Source: Polaromonas sp047303325 (lineage in GTDB: Bacteria > Pseudomonadota > Gammaproteobacteria > Burkholderiales > Burkholderiaceae_C). From it: a stretch of DNA of 64,000 bases. The stretch is taken from contig NZ_JBKBEX010000003.1 in NCBI RefSeq assembly GCF_047303325.1, forward strand, positions 305,398 to 369,397, in the 5' to 3' direction. The notes under the pieces were generated by a model. The model was not told the origin of the DNA. It was given only the letters and a program-made list of their open reading frames with translations, and did no database searches. Both the position numbers and the translations under genes were made by a program. This document shows positions 1 to 9,068 of this stretch, in pieces. Each line of letters begins with the position of its first letter. Within the stretch, counting starts at the first letter, position 1.

Positions 1-298
1 GCAGTCCAACCAGTGGGCCATCGAAACCATGGCCGCCGCCGCGGAGCCCGGCGTGGCCACGCGCGAGCAGGCGCAGGCCTGGCTGCAGTTCAAGGGCTAC
101 GAGCCCACGGTGCTCAAGCTGGGCCCTTTGACCCGGCTGGGCGGTCGCATGACGGCCGCGAACGTCGCCTTCGACGACCATCCCAACGACAAGCGTTTTG
201 CCGACCGCATCGAAACCGTCACGGTCGACTCGGTCTTCGCCTGGCTGCAAAGGGCTCGCATGACCGACGGCAAGCCTATGGCGGTCGTCAGGCTGTGA
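1..298 (+). CDS. C-terminal part of an unrecognised protein (runs in from the left edge)
   Basis: An open frame is already running at base 2 and ends with TGA at 296-298, giving 98 visible residues. I do not recognise the family. The tail is mixed alpha/beta in character, with an ETVTVDSVFAWLQRA segment followed by a hydrophobic C-terminus, and shows no membrane segment or metal motif. An internal ATG at 29 lacks a clear ribosome-binding site, so continuation from upstream is more likely than a start there. The next gene begins 38 bases downstream on the same strand, so the two are probably co-transcribed. Confidence 0.6.
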   Translation, partial: QSNQWAIETMAAAAEPGVATREQAQAWLQFKGYEPTVLKLGPLTRLGGRMTAANVAFDDHPNDKRFADRIETVTVDSVFAWLQRARMTDGKPMAVVRL

Positions 299-335
299 GT
301 TGTGTGTTTGTGATGTCCAGAAGCTGGAGATAAGC

Positions 336-1397
336 ATGGCCAATACCTTGCGATTGACGGAAAAATGGATGCGCCGCGGCCTGTGGCTGGTGGCTTTGGT
401 GTTTGCCGGCTTCCTGATAGGCCTGGGCGGCACCGTGGTGGGCGACCTGCCCAAAGTCGAGAGACAGCTTTCACTCGACGATTACATGGATGTGAATGCC
501 GCCACCGCGCTACGCAATGCGATCAAGGCCGCAGAGATCGCCGAACGGGACGCCCAGGCCGCGCTGGAACAGGCCCAGCTCAAGCGCCGCGCCGCGCAGG
601 CCGATTCGGCGGCCGCGCGCGAGACATTCAACAATTGGCTTTCCACGCGGCACGCCACGCAGCTGGCCGAGCAGGACCCGGAACTGGTCTCGCGCACGCG
701 GGCGCTGGACGCGCTCAAGGAGCGTGAGCGCGCGACCGGTGTAGCCGTAGAGGCGCAGCAGCAGGCAGCGCTCGATGCGCGCCAGGGCGCCGCGCGTGAA
801 CGCCGCAAGCTCCACGAGATGGAAGAGGCCGCGCAAGTGCAGCTCAACGCCGAATACCGGCGTGTGGAACTGCGCGTGTTTCTGTACCGCCTGGCCCTGA
901 CGCTTCCGCTGTTGGTGGCGGCCGGCTGGCTGTTCGCGAAAAAACGCAAAAGCATCTACTGGCCTTTTGTCTGGGGCTTTATCTTCTTCGCCCTGTTCGC
1001 TTCTTTCGTCGAGCTGGTGCCCTACCTGCCCAGCTACGGTGGTTATGTGCGCTACATCGTGGGTATTGTCGTCACGGCGCTGGTCGGCCGGCAGGCCATC
1101 GTTGCATTGAACCGCTACCTCGAAAAGCAGAAACTGGCCGAACGGTTACCCGACGAGCAGCGCCGCGAGGAACTGAGCTACGACACGGCGCTCAAGCGCC
1201 TGTCAAAAAGCGTGTGCCCAGGCTGCGAGCGGGCCGTGGACCTCAAGAACACCGAGATCGATTTCTGCCCGCATTGCGGCATAGGTCTGTTTGACCATTG
1301 CCTCCAATGCACGACGCGCAAGAGCGCTTTTGCCAAGTTTTGCCATGCCTGCGGTGCAACCGCAGCTGGTTCGCAGCAGGACGCCGCCATACCTTGA
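336..1397 (+). CDS. Membrane protein with coiled coil and C-terminal double zinc ribbon
   Basis: This 353-residue protein has a hydrophobic segment near residues 13-33, then a long Ala/Glu/Arg-rich stretch (about 50-175) typical of a coiled coil. Two or three further membrane segments follow at about 185-260. The C-terminus holds four CxxC knuckles (CPGC, CPHC, CLQC, CHAC), the pattern of a double zinc ribbon. I chose ATG 336 because GGAG lies 8 bases upstream; an in-frame TTG at 300 has no such site. The function is unknown. The ribbon could mediate protein contacts at the inner membrane, which is inference from its domain type. It follows the partial gene closely and is probably in its operon. 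Confidence 0.75.
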   Translation: MANTLRLTEKWMRRGLWLVALVFAGFLIGLGGTVVGDLPKVERQLSLDDYMDVNAATALRNAIKAAEIAERDAQAALEQAQLKRRAAQADSAAARETFNNWLSTRHATQLAEQDPELVSRTRALDALKERERATGVAVEAQQQAALDARQGAARERRKLHEMEEAAQVQLNAEYRRVELRVFLYRLALTLPLLVAAGWLFAKKRKSIYWPFVWGFIFFALFASFVELVPYLPSYGGYVRYIVGIVVTALVGRQAIVALNRYLEKQKLAERLPDEQRREELSYDTALKRLSKSVCPGCERAVDLKNTEIDFCPHCGIGLFDHCLQCTTRKSAFAKFCHACGATAAGSQQDAAIP

Positions 1398-1519
1398 GTT
1401 TGGGCAGAACATGACTGGCGCAGGACGTTCTATGACTACTCGGGGCGCCTCCCTTTGCCTACAGACGAAGTCTGTGGATGCGCGCACATTCAGTCATCTA
1501 ACTTACAAAAGGTTCCATC

Positions 1520-2869
1520 GTGAAAGCACATATTCGTCATCAGGTGGCATCGCTGTTTTTTCTCTTGCCGGTTGTTGCCGCTGTCGGCGCACTGACGCCG
1601 CCGACGGTGATGGCGCAGACTGCCATGCCCGAAGTCCGCTCCCTGCAGGTTAATTCCGATGGAGGTTTGAGCTCGGGTGCCGACCTTGAATTCACCGTTG
1701 AAGCGACACCGCGCGGACAAGCCAGCTTGCGTATTCGCGGGGTCCAGCGCAACATTCCGCTCAAGGAAGTTTCGCGGGGCGTTTACCGCGGCGAATACAC
1801 CGTCAGGCGCCAGGACCGCATTGCCGAGACCAGCCTGATCCGTGCGACCATCAAGGTACGCAACCGTAGCGCTGCTGCCGACTACAGTTTTCCCGTCGGA
1901 TTTTCGGGTAGCCCGGTCGCTGCAGCACCACCCGTAGTGGCAGGACCGCCACCCGCAGTGCTGAAAATTGATCGCTTTGCCGTGGCGCCTGTCGAGAAGA
2001 TAGAGCCAGGCGCCGAACTACGATTTATGCTCAATGGCATGCCCGGCGCGACCGCTACTTTTGACATTCCCGGCGTCATGGACAACGTTGCCATGCGCGA
2101 AACCCGCCCCGGCGTCTATGAAGGCAACTACACCATCCGGCGGCTCGACAACCTGGCGCCGTCCCGGCCTATCGTGGCCCGGCTGCGCATGGGCGACAAG
2201 GTTGTCACTTCCACCCTGGCCCAGCCCTTGACGATTGATGCCAAGGCACCCGTGCTGCGCAACCTGTCCCCTCGTGAAGGCGAAGTCGTGGCGAGCAACG
2301 CCGCCACTTCAGTGTCGGCATCTTTTGACGATGCGGGTGGTGTTGGTGTAGACCCGAAGAGTGTTCGCATCCTGCTGTCCGGCCGCAACGTGACTGCCGA
2401 GAGCAACATCACAGCGCAGTTCTTCAGTTACCGCGGCGACCTGCCGCCCGGACGCTATACGGTGGACGTGTCAGCCAAAGACCTGGTGGGCAATACGATG
2501 AACAAGGTCTGGGTCTTTGACGTGGCCGGGGCTGCTGCTGCCGCCGTCCTCACCACGGTGCCGCTGCAGGTCACCAGCCATGCCAACAATACCGCTGTGG
2601 AGGGCAATTCCACCACAGTGCGCGGAAAGACTGCGCCAGGCGCCACGGTCGACATCAAGGTCCATGCCATTGCACCGATTGCCGGTCTGTTCGGTGTGGC
2701 GCAGGATGTGCTTTCCGAGCGGGTCCAGGCGGATGGCGCAGGAAACTTCTCCTTCAGCTTTTCACCGCGCCTGCCCCTGCCTGGTACTCGCTATGAAATT
2801 GCCATGACCGCGCGTAAAGCGGAGCTCGCCACCGAGTCCCGGCTGGAGCTGTTCCAGAAACAGAACTAG
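1520..2869 (+). CDS. Exported protein with tandem beta-sandwich repeats
   Basis: This 449-residue protein starts at GTG 1520 behind AAAAGG. A signal peptide with an Ala-rich hydrophobic core ends near MAQTAMP (about residue 34). Two similar blocks of about 100 residues follow (about 40-120 and 150-235). Each ends in a matching stretch: GVYRGEYTVRRQDR in the first and GVYEGNYTIRRLDN in the second. After them come an Ig-like block around residues 240-335 (DDAGGVGVDPKSVRILLSG) and another containing TTVRGKTAPGATVDIKV. The pattern fits a periplasmic or surface Ig-like repeat protein. No enzyme motif is visible. It stands alone, convergent with the aldo/keto reductase. Confidence 0.75.
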   Translation: MKAHIRHQVASLFFLLPVVAAVGALTPPTVMAQTAMPEVRSLQVNSDGGLSSGADLEFTVEATPRGQASLRIRGVQRNIPLKEVSRGVYRGEYTVRRQDRIAETSLIRATIKVRNRSAAADYSFPVGFSGSPVAAAPPVVAGPPPAVLKIDRFAVAPVEKIEPGAELRFMLNGMPGATATFDIPGVMDNVAMRETRPGVYEGNYTIRRLDNLAPSRPIVARLRMGDKVVTSTLAQPLTIDAKAPVLRNLSPREGEVVASNAATSVSASFDDAGGVGVDPKSVRILLSGRNVTAESNITAQFFSYRGDLPPGRYTVDVSAKDLVGNTMNKVWVFDVAGAAAAAVLTTVPLQVTSHANNTAVEGNSTTVRGKTAPGATVDIKVHAIAPIAGLFGVAQDVLSERVQADGAGNFSFSFSPRLPLPGTRYEIAMTARKAELATESRLELFQKQN

Positions 2870-2963
2870 GCATTCCGGGTCTATTGCGCGGGTTGCCCTC
2901 GTCTTGCGGGCGCAAGTTGCTATCGATGACATACCGAAGGCCGTGGAAAGGGCATATCGCCAG

Positions 2964-3971
2964 TCAGACTGGACGGCCGAAGAAGGGATAGCCCGGGTCG
3001 TTATAGCCGTGGCTGGACGCGTGGCCGGGCACCACCAGTTCGTTGACAAAGGCCTCGTCGTCCTTGTCCAGCACCAGCTCCACCGCACCGTACACGTCTT
3101 CAATGTGGGGCAGGGTGCGCGGGCCGACGATGACCGAGCTGATCAGCGGGTTGGCCAGCACCCAGGCTGCGGCGAACTGGCCGGGAACCTGGCCTTTGCC
3201 TTCGCAGCGGGCCTTGATCTTCTGCGCGATCACCAATGATTCTTCACGGAACTCAGTTTCCAGGATGCGTTTGTCGCCGCTGCCGGCGCGCGTGCCCTCG
3301 GCCGGCGGCTGGCCGGGCGGGTATTTGCCGGTGAGCACGCCGCGCGCCAGCGGGCTGTAGGGCACGACGCCCAGGCCGTAGTGGCCGCAAGCCGGCAGGA
3401 TTTCGACTTCCGGGCCGCGGTTGAGCAGGTTGTAGTAAGGCTGGCACACGGCGGGCTGCGGCACGCCCAGTTCCTTGCACAGGCGCACCACCTCGGCGAT
3501 GCGCCAGCCGCGGAAATTGGACAGGCCGAAGCTGCGCAGCTTGCCCGCGCGTATCAAATCGCCCAGCGCGCGCACCGCTTCCTCGAGGTTTTCCTCGTGG
3601 TAGTCCCTGTGCAGGTAGAGGATGTCCAGGTAGTCGGTCTGCAGCCGCGCGAGGATGGCGTCGGTCTGCTGCACCAGCCAGCGGCGCGAGTAATGGCTTT
3701 CATTGATGTTGTCGCTGACCGCATTGCCCAGCTTGCTGGCCAGCACCCAGTGCTGCCGCTGGTCGGCCAGCAGCTTGCCCACGTCCTTTTCGGACTGGCC
3801 CTGGTTGTAGACGTCGGCGGTGTCGATGAAGTTGAGCCCGTGCTCGCGGGCCGAGGCCACGATGCGCGCCGCTTCCTCAAAAGGCGTCTGCTTGCCGAAC
3901 ATCATGGTGCCCAGGCACAGGACTGAGACTTTGAGGTTGCTGTTTCCAAGGCGGCGGTATTGCATGGTCAT
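2964..3971 (-). CDS. Aldo/keto reductase
   Basis: A TIM-barrel NADPH-dependent oxidoreductase of 335 residues. The catalytic tetrad of the aldo/keto reductase superfamily is visible: Asp and Tyr in FIDTADVYNQG, Lys in LASKLGN and His in ILYLHRDY. The NADP-binding end SSVIVGPRT is also present. ATG 3971 (MTMQYRRLG) was chosen because the family normally begins just before YRRLG; the frame extends to 4034 without homology. Substrate unknown. Closest type by appearance is the YajO/IolS-like group, which often acts on sugars or carbonyl compounds. It is divergent from the lipoprotein gene at 4195, with about 220 bases between them that must hold both promoters. Confidence 0.88.
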   Translation of the reverse strand: MTMQYRRLGNSNLKVSVLCLGTMMFGKQTPFEEAARIVASAREHGLNFIDTADVYNQGQSEKDVGKLLADQRQHWVLASKLGNAVSDNINESHYSRRWLVQQTDAILARLQTDYLDILYLHRDYHEENLEEAVRALGDLIRAGKLRSFGLSNFRGWRIAEVVRLCKELGVPQPAVCQPYYNLLNRGPEVEILPACGHYGLGVVPYSPLARGVLTGKYPPGQPPAEGTRAGSGDKRILETEFREESLVIAQKIKARCEGKGQVPGQFAAAWVLANPLISSVIVGPRTLPHIEDVYGAVELVLDKDDEAFVNELVVPGHASSHGYNDPGYPFFGRPV

Positions 3972-4194
3972 CTTTGCGGCAAAAAAGAAGGGAAGGGTCG
4001 ATATTGCCTCAGCTGCCCGTACTGCGCTGGGCATGGGCTATTTCGCGGACGGCCGGCATGCTGAATTTCGGCGAAGTATCTGATTTTGATGCTTGTCGTA
4101 TACATAGCATGATCTTGTATCTTTAAATGCAACCTTTTGGGCGCCCTGCCGCACACTGCGGCCACAAGCATGTGCTTGGGCCTTCGGGTTATGT

Positions 4195-4677
4195 ATGAAG
4201 ATCGTTTCTTCCTTGTTCTCTCAGTCACGCCTCTCACGGTTGTCCCGCCGCTCGGCCCTGGCCGCCGCGGTGCTGGGCGCCACGGCCCTGACGGGCTGCT
4301 ACGTTGTGCCGGTTCAGCCCAGCCATCCGCCGGTCACTTCCACGGTCTACGTCACGCCGGCCGTCCCGGCCAGCACGACGTTTGCGGCGCGGCTGTACCC
4401 GGCCAACGACCTGGCCCGGGCCTATGGCATGGTGGGCGCGGTGGTGACCAATGACATGAACGGGCGCGGCACCTTCACCACCAACATCAACGGCGAAAGC
4501 TTTACCGGGGAGGCCACGCGCATCGCGGGCTCATCGACGCGCGAAGGCGTGGCCAATGGCTCGGGCAGCCGGGGCAATTACATCAGCTGCCGCTACCAGA
4601 TGAACTCGTCCACCCTGGGCACCGGGCAGTGCAGGCTGTCCAACGGCGCCGAGTTCACCATGCATGTGGGCGGCTAA
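4195..4677 (+). CDS. Small outer-membrane-type lipoprotein of unknown function
   Basis: This 160-residue protein has a basic N-terminus (RLSRLSRRSALAAAV), a hydrophobic core and a lipobox LTGC at about residue 37, so it should be lipid-anchored after processing by signal peptidase II. The mature part starts with a Pro/Val/Thr-rich linker, then a compact domain rich in Gly, Ser and Asn with two Cys (ISCRY and GQCRL) that could form a disulfide. No family recognised. It converges with the lipoprotein gene at 4690, whose stop lies 13 bases away. Confidence 0.7.
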   Translation: MKIVSSLFSQSRLSRLSRRSALAAAVLGATALTGCYVVPVQPSHPPVTSTVYVTPAVPASTTFAARLYPANDLARAYGMVGAVVTNDMNGRGTFTTNINGESFTGEATRIAGSSTREGVANGSGSRGNYISCRYQMNSSTLGTGQCRLSNGAEFTMHVGG

Positions 4678-4689
4678 GCCCGGCCAGGT

Positions 4690-5478
4690 CTATTGACCGA
4701 ACTGCTCCGCCGCTGCGACCTGTGGGGCCGCCTTGAGGTGGCCCACATACTGCAGCGGCTTGTGAATCCGGATGGAGGGCACGTCGCCCTCCCTCATATG
4801 CAGCAGGTCGCCGGGGTTGATCAGGCGCGGGTCGGCATCGGTGAGCGGCAAGCCCGCGCTGCGGTAGGCCTCCAGGATGAACTGCGAGCAGAAGAACTGG
4901 TCGTTGCGCCCCAGGCCCAACTGCACGGCCGCGATGCCGCGTATGCAGAAGTCGCGCACCATGGACGGCACCAGCGGCAGTTCGCACATGCGCCGCTCCA
5001 GCGCGAACGGGGCCTGCAGCATCACACCCACGTAGTTGTATTTCTGGCCTTCGTGGCCGGCCACAAAGCTGTTGATTTTCACGGCCTGCCCCGCCGTGAG
5101 GTCGGGGTGGCGAAAGGCCACCACCGTCGCTTCGTCTTCCAGCAGCGCGTCCACGCTGCGGATGCGTATGCCCGAACCCACGGCTTCGGCGATCTGCCGG
5201 TTGCCCATGTAGACCGCGGCATGGCTGACCGGCGACAGCGTGATCAGGCGTATGCCGACCGAGTTCAACCCGTTTTCGGCGGTGAGGATGATGTCGCCCG
5301 GGCGCAGCGCTTCGGCGGTGACCAACTCCCCGCCGTTGCCTGGGTTGAGCGCCATGTTCTGGAAGCCCAATGTGGGCGCGCCGCTGGTTTCATGCGGCTT
5401 GATGGCCGTGGCGCAGCCGCCCAGCGCCAGCATGGTCGCCAGGGCCAGCATCCCTGCAAATCGGGTGAATCGGGGCAT
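4690..5478 (-). CDS. YiiX/YebB-type permuted NlpC/P60 lipoprotein
   Basis: This 262-residue protein has a lipoprotein signal (lipobox LGGC near residue 22). The body matches the permuted papain-like (YiiX/YaeF) branch of NlpC/P60 hydrolases. It has LRPGDIILTAENG, a catalytic-type His in SPVSHAAVYMG, and the Cys later in the chain in DQFFCSQFILEAYR. Members of this branch are thought to cleave amide or thioester bonds in cell-wall or lipid-linked substrates; the substrate here is unknown. It lies 47 bases downstream of the glycosyltransferase gene at 5526, same strand, and may be the last gene of that operon. Confidence 0.8.
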   Translation of the reverse strand: MPRFTRFAGMLALATMLALGGCATAIKPHETSGAPTLGFQNMALNPGNGGELVTAEALRPGDIILTAENGLNSVGIRLITLSPVSHAAVYMGNRQIAEAVGSGIRIRSVDALLEDEATVVAFRHPDLTAGQAVKINSFVAGHEGQKYNYVGVMLQAPFALERRMCELPLVPSMVRDFCIRGIAAVQLGLGRNDQFFCSQFILEAYRSAGLPLTDADPRLINPGDLLHMREGDVPSIRIHKPLQYVGHLKAAPQVAAAEQFGQ

Positions 5479-5525
5479 GGTGTTTCCTCGTTGTTGTTAG
5501 CTTGCAGGGGTGGGGCCGCAAGGGG

Positions 5526-7295
5526 CTATGGCGCGGCCCGCTCGACCAGGTACTCTTTGGCGTACCAGTAGGTTTCGGGCGATTTGAAGGCGCCCAGCGT
5601 ACCTTCTTTTTCATCCTGGCGCGAGCGCAGGTCCCAGCGCTCGTCGATGACCCGGCACTGCTCGCAGGGCTTTTCCCCCGGGCGGCGCTGCACCAGCACG
5701 TAGCGCGTGTTCTTGAAGAGCGCGTCCACGTCCTGGTAGTCCACCGGCTGCGCGGCGAAGTAGGGAACGATCTTGGCGCCGGGGATGATGAACTCGTAGC
5801 GCTCGAAATGCCCGTTGAAATTGCTGGGCACAGACACAGCCTGGCCTTTGAGCAGCGCATTGGTGTCCGCGCGGAAGCGGCCCATGTCGCCGTTGAAGGG
5901 TGCGGTGACCCAGGCCAGTGCGAACAGCACCGCAAAGCTGCTGAGCGCGGCGACGGGGCGGGTCCACTGGGGCTTGGCCATTGCGGCGATGCAGGCGGCG
6001 GCCAGCACGGCCAGGAAGAGCCAGTACAGCGGCGAGTACAGCCAGGCGTCCTGCGTGGCGCGCACGCCGCCGTAGCCGATCAGGCCCATGGCCAGCGCGC
6101 CTATCAGGCAGATCACCAGGGTCAGGCTGAACCAGATGCGCGCGATGCGGTCCCAGTAGAGGGCGATCAGCACGGCCAGCGCCGGCATGGCGGGAATCAG
6201 GTAACGCGTGGAACGCTGCGTCGGCACCATGAACACCAGCGCGAAGGCCAGCAGCCATATCCACAGGGCTTTTTCGGTGTCGCTGATGGTTTGCGCCGTG
6301 CCCCGTCGTTGGCGCCAGGCTTTCCAGGCGGCCCAGGTGCAGCCTATGGAAACGGGCAGCAGGAACAGCGCGTTGGAGTAATAACCCGTGAGGATGGTCA
6401 GGATGCCGCTGCTGCCGCTGAAGGCAATGGCGAAGTAGCCTTTGGACGAGTTCATCTTGCCGGCGTTTTCGCCGACGACGAACTCGCGCCAGACTTCGCC
6501 CGGCTGTGGGTCTATCGCAAACCACAGGCCGAAAATCGCCAGGGCCAGCAGGCAGATGGCCGCCACCTTGAGGCCGTCGACGACGATGCCGGGCCGGAAA
6601 ACTTCCCAAACCGGCTTGCGCGCGCCCAGCAGCTGGTAGCACAGCGCCAGCGCGAAGCCGACCGGCACCACCATGACAAAAGACTTGTAAAGACAGCCTA
6701 TGCCGATGGCGATGCCCGCCAGCAGCGGAAACTGCCAGCGCGAGGCCAGCAGCTTGGCCGGCGACCAGGCCAGCGCGAAGAACACGCCGAACAGCCAGAA
6801 GGTCTCGGGCGCGCTCGTCAGGTAGGGCCGGCCGTAGCGGTAGGTGCTGAAGAAGGACAGGTAGACGATGGCCGCGATGGCGCCCATGGCCAGTGCGTGG
6901 CGGCGGCGGTCGGCCGGTGCGGTTTCGCCCTGGACAATCTTCCAGGTGAGCAACGCCGTCATCAAGGCGATGGCCCAGGTGTAGGCAATGCTGGGCAGAC
7001 GGAGGTTGAGCAGCGTCCAGTGCTCGCCCCAGCCGCCGGCCACCATGGCCTGCCAGAACAGCACGGGCGGCTTGGTATTGCGCATGAAATCATAGGAACT
7101 GACCAGCGGCAGCCAGTTGCCGGTTTGCGCCGTGAGTCGCGCGATATGGGCGTAAACCAGTTCGTCGCCGTTGCGTGGAATGTGGTCGCCGCCCAGGCCG
7201 AACAGGTAGCCCAGGGCGACCAGCAGGGCCAACCCTATCCAGATGCGGTGGGCGGGAAAGCGTGTTTTCAGGGGCTCAGGGCTTGTCATGGACAT
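5526..7295 (-). CDS. GT39/ArnT-like membrane glycosyltransferase
   Basis: A polytopic protein of about 589 residues with roughly a dozen hydrophobic segments. The first loop carries GDELVYAHIARLTAQTGNW, the GT-C signature seen in ArnT and protein mannosyltransferases, which take sugar from a polyprenyl-phosphate donor on the periplasmic face. ATG 7295 (MSMTSPEPL) was chosen; ATG 7289 is equally possible. Either start lies within the last codons of the upstream GtrA-like gene, so the two are coupled. With GtrA and a GT9 enzyme beside it, the likely job is decoration of lipopolysaccharide or another envelope glycan, which is inference. Confidence 0.83.
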   Translation of the reverse strand: MSMTSPEPLKTRFPAHRIWIGLALLVALGYLFGLGGDHIPRNGDELVYAHIARLTAQTGNWLPLVSSYDFMRNTKPPVLFWQAMVAGGWGEHWTLLNLRLPSIAYTWAIALMTALLTWKIVQGETAPADRRRHALAMGAIAAIVYLSFFSTYRYGRPYLTSAPETFWLFGVFFALAWSPAKLLASRWQFPLLAGIAIGIGCLYKSFVMVVPVGFALALCYQLLGARKPVWEVFRPGIVVDGLKVAAICLLALAIFGLWFAIDPQPGEVWREFVVGENAGKMNSSKGYFAIAFSGSSGILTILTGYYSNALFLLPVSIGCTWAAWKAWRQRRGTAQTISDTEKALWIWLLAFALVFMVPTQRSTRYLIPAMPALAVLIALYWDRIARIWFSLTLVICLIGALAMGLIGYGGVRATQDAWLYSPLYWLFLAVLAAACIAAMAKPQWTRPVAALSSFAVLFALAWVTAPFNGDMGRFRADTNALLKGQAVSVPSNFNGHFERYEFIIPGAKIVPYFAAQPVDYQDVDALFKNTRYVLVQRRPGEKPCEQCRVIDERWDLRSRQDEKEGTLGAFKSPETYWYAKEYLVERAAP

Positions 7296-7809
7296 CGGCG
7301 GGCGGTGGGTGCGCGGCGGAATCGGTCGCAATTTTGGCGCGGCGGCGACGGAAAGTCATGCGGTCATTGGCCACAAAATTGCAGACACTGGACAGCACGA
7401 TGGCCAGCACATTGGCCAGCAGGTAGTGCATGTACAGGGCCAGCCATTTGGTCAGCAGCGACTGCAGCACGATGGCCAGGCCGGCAGCCATCACATATTT
7501 GGAAAACAGGAACAGCGCCGAATGGTGGACTTCGTGCTTGCGGTCGCGCCAGGTCAGGCGCCGGTTCCAGTAGAAGTTGCTGATGGTGGCGACGGTGATG
7601 GCCAGCGCGATGGAGTAGTTGAGCCGGTCGTGGAAATCCGCGATCCAGTTGAACAGAAACTCCTGCGCGAGGTAGAGCACCGCGAGGTTGACCACCGTGC
7701 CGCTGGCCCCCACTACGCCGAACTTGATGAAGCGCCAGCGCACCATGGGCTGCAGGCGCTCGGGCAGGCGCCGGATCACGGCCTCGGCAAAAGATCGGAG
7801 TGTGGACAT
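7276..7809 (-). CDS. GtrA-like flippase-type membrane protein
   Basis: This 177-residue protein has four hydrophobic segments and the GtrA hallmarks FIKFGVVGASGTVVNLAVLY near the N-terminus and NFYWNRRLTW in the middle. GtrA proteins are believed to move polyprenyl-phosphate-linked sugars across the inner membrane for a GT-C transferase. That role fits the overlapping ArnT-like gene downstream. The start is ATG 7809; the frame continues far upstream without homology. A basic tail (FRRRRAKIATD) faces the cytoplasm. Confidence 0.82.
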   Translation of the reverse strand: MSTLRSFAEAVIRRLPERLQPMVRWRFIKFGVVGASGTVVNLAVLYLAQEFLFNWIADFHDRLNYSIALAITVATISNFYWNRRLTWRDRKHEVHHSALFLFSKYVMAAGLAIVLQSLLTKWLALYMHYLLANVLAIVLSSVCNFVANDRMTFRRRRAKIATDSAAHPPPADVHDKP

Positions 7810-7823
7810 CAGGGGGTGTGGGT

Positions 7824-9068
7824 TCAGGGCGCCGCCAGGCACTCGCGTGCCTTGGCCAATACGGTGTCCGGTGCGATGACTTTCAGGCACTGGTTGTCGC
7901 CGTCGCAGTAAGACGAGCGGTGGTTGTAGGCAGTCAGGCAGGGTGAGCAGGGCCACTGACTGTAAAAGGAATGGCACCGCGGCGTCAGCGGCGCATACAA
8001 GCCAGGCGTCTCGGGGCCGAACAGCATCAGCGTCCAGATCGGCGTGAGCGCCGCGAACTGGCCCGGTCCGCCGTCGTTGGTGACCAGCAGGCGCGCCACA
8101 TGGAACAGCGCCAGCAGCTCGGAAATCGAGCGTGTGTAGCCGGTCAGGTCGATCACCGAACTGGTCGGGCTGGCCGGGAAGCCGGCCTGCACGTCGGCCA
8201 CCAGCTGCCGCGCCAGCGCCTGGTCGTCCTTCAGGCCGATCACGGCGACGGCGCAGCCGTCGGCCACCAGGCCCCGGCACAGCGCGGTATAGGAATCCAG
8301 CGGCCAGGCGCGTATCGGCAGGATGCCGCCACCCGGGTAGACCAGCACCAGCGGCTTGCCGGCGATCGCGGGAAAGTCCTGTGCCAAGCGGGCCTGGATG
8401 CCCGGCACCAGCGCCGGGTCCAGCCTCACGTGCGGCGGCGGTTTGCCGCTTGCCGCCGTCAGGTTGGCCGGCAGTTTGGATTTGGGTACGGCAGTGGAAT
8501 CAATCGCGCGCGCCAGCGTCAGGAACTGCGCGCTGATGTGGTGGTAGGGGTTGTAGGGCACGGGCCGGTTGATGTGCGAACCGCGGTACAGGCCTTCCTG
8601 CGTGTGGCGGTGAAAGCCCACGCGGATGCGCGCGCCGCTGGCATACGACAACAGGCTGCTGATACGCGAGAACAGCTCGCAGTCAATCGCCACGTCGACG
8701 TTCGCGCGGCGCAGCTCGCCTATCGCCTTCCACAGGCTGGACAAGAGGCCACCCAGCGACTTGTCGTTCACCGTGTGCACATGGGCCGGGTCCACCACCT
8801 GCATGAGGTCCAGGATTTCTCGGTTCTTGCCGAACAGCAGGGCGTGCAGAGGTGCGTCAGGGTAACGTTGCTTCAGGCGCGCGAACATCTCGTGGGCCAG
8901 CACCAGGCTGCCCATTTCCGACAGCAAAATCACCACGATGGCGCGCGGCGCCGTCTCGGCATCCGGATCCTTGCGAAAGCATCGCGCCACGGCGTCCATC
9001 GCGGAGACGGCCGCGCACAGCGGAATGCCGGCCCAGCGGTCTATCCAGCGTTGCAACTTGATATTCAT
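7824..9068 (-). CDS. Glycosyltransferase family 9 (heptosyltransferase-like)
   Basis: A 414-residue GT-B protein. The second domain shows LVYPGGGILPIRAWPLDSY and TNDGGPGQFAALT, the equivalents of the heptosyltransferase donor-site motifs. A Cys-rich C-terminal stretch (WPCSPCLTAY, YCDGDNQCLKV) is seen in a subset of GT9 enzymes. It probably transfers a sugar in lipopolysaccharide core or another surface glycan. Its ATG overlaps the stop of tgt as TAATG at 9066-9070, so translation is coupled to the tRNA-modification gene. GtrA follows 14 bases downstream. Confidence 0.82.
   Translation of the reverse strand: MNIKLQRWIDRWAGIPLCAAVSAMDAVARCFRKDPDAETAPRAIVVILLSEMGSLVLAHEMFARLKQRYPDAPLHALLFGKNREILDLMQVVDPAHVHTVNDKSLGGLLSSLWKAIGELRRANVDVAIDCELFSRISSLLSYASGARIRVGFHRHTQEGLYRGSHINRPVPYNPYHHISAQFLTLARAIDSTAVPKSKLPANLTAASGKPPPHVRLDPALVPGIQARLAQDFPAIAGKPLVLVYPGGGILPIRAWPLDSYTALCRGLVADGCAVAVIGLKDDQALARQLVADVQAGFPASPTSSVIDLTGYTRSISELLALFHVARLLVTNDGGPGQFAALTPIWTLMLFGPETPGLYAPLTPRCHSFYSQWPCSPCLTAYNHRSSYCDGDNQCLKVIAPDTVLAKARECLAAP

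Noticed and set aside
3381..3926. Plus-strand open frame of 181 residues
   Set aside because: It is antisense to the well-supported aldo/keto reductase and has no motif of its own.
5502..7583. Very long plus-strand open frame opposite the glycosyltransferase genes
   Set aside because: It is antisense to three recognisable membrane-protein genes and its translation is Gln/Gly/Arg-rich shadow sequence with no homology.
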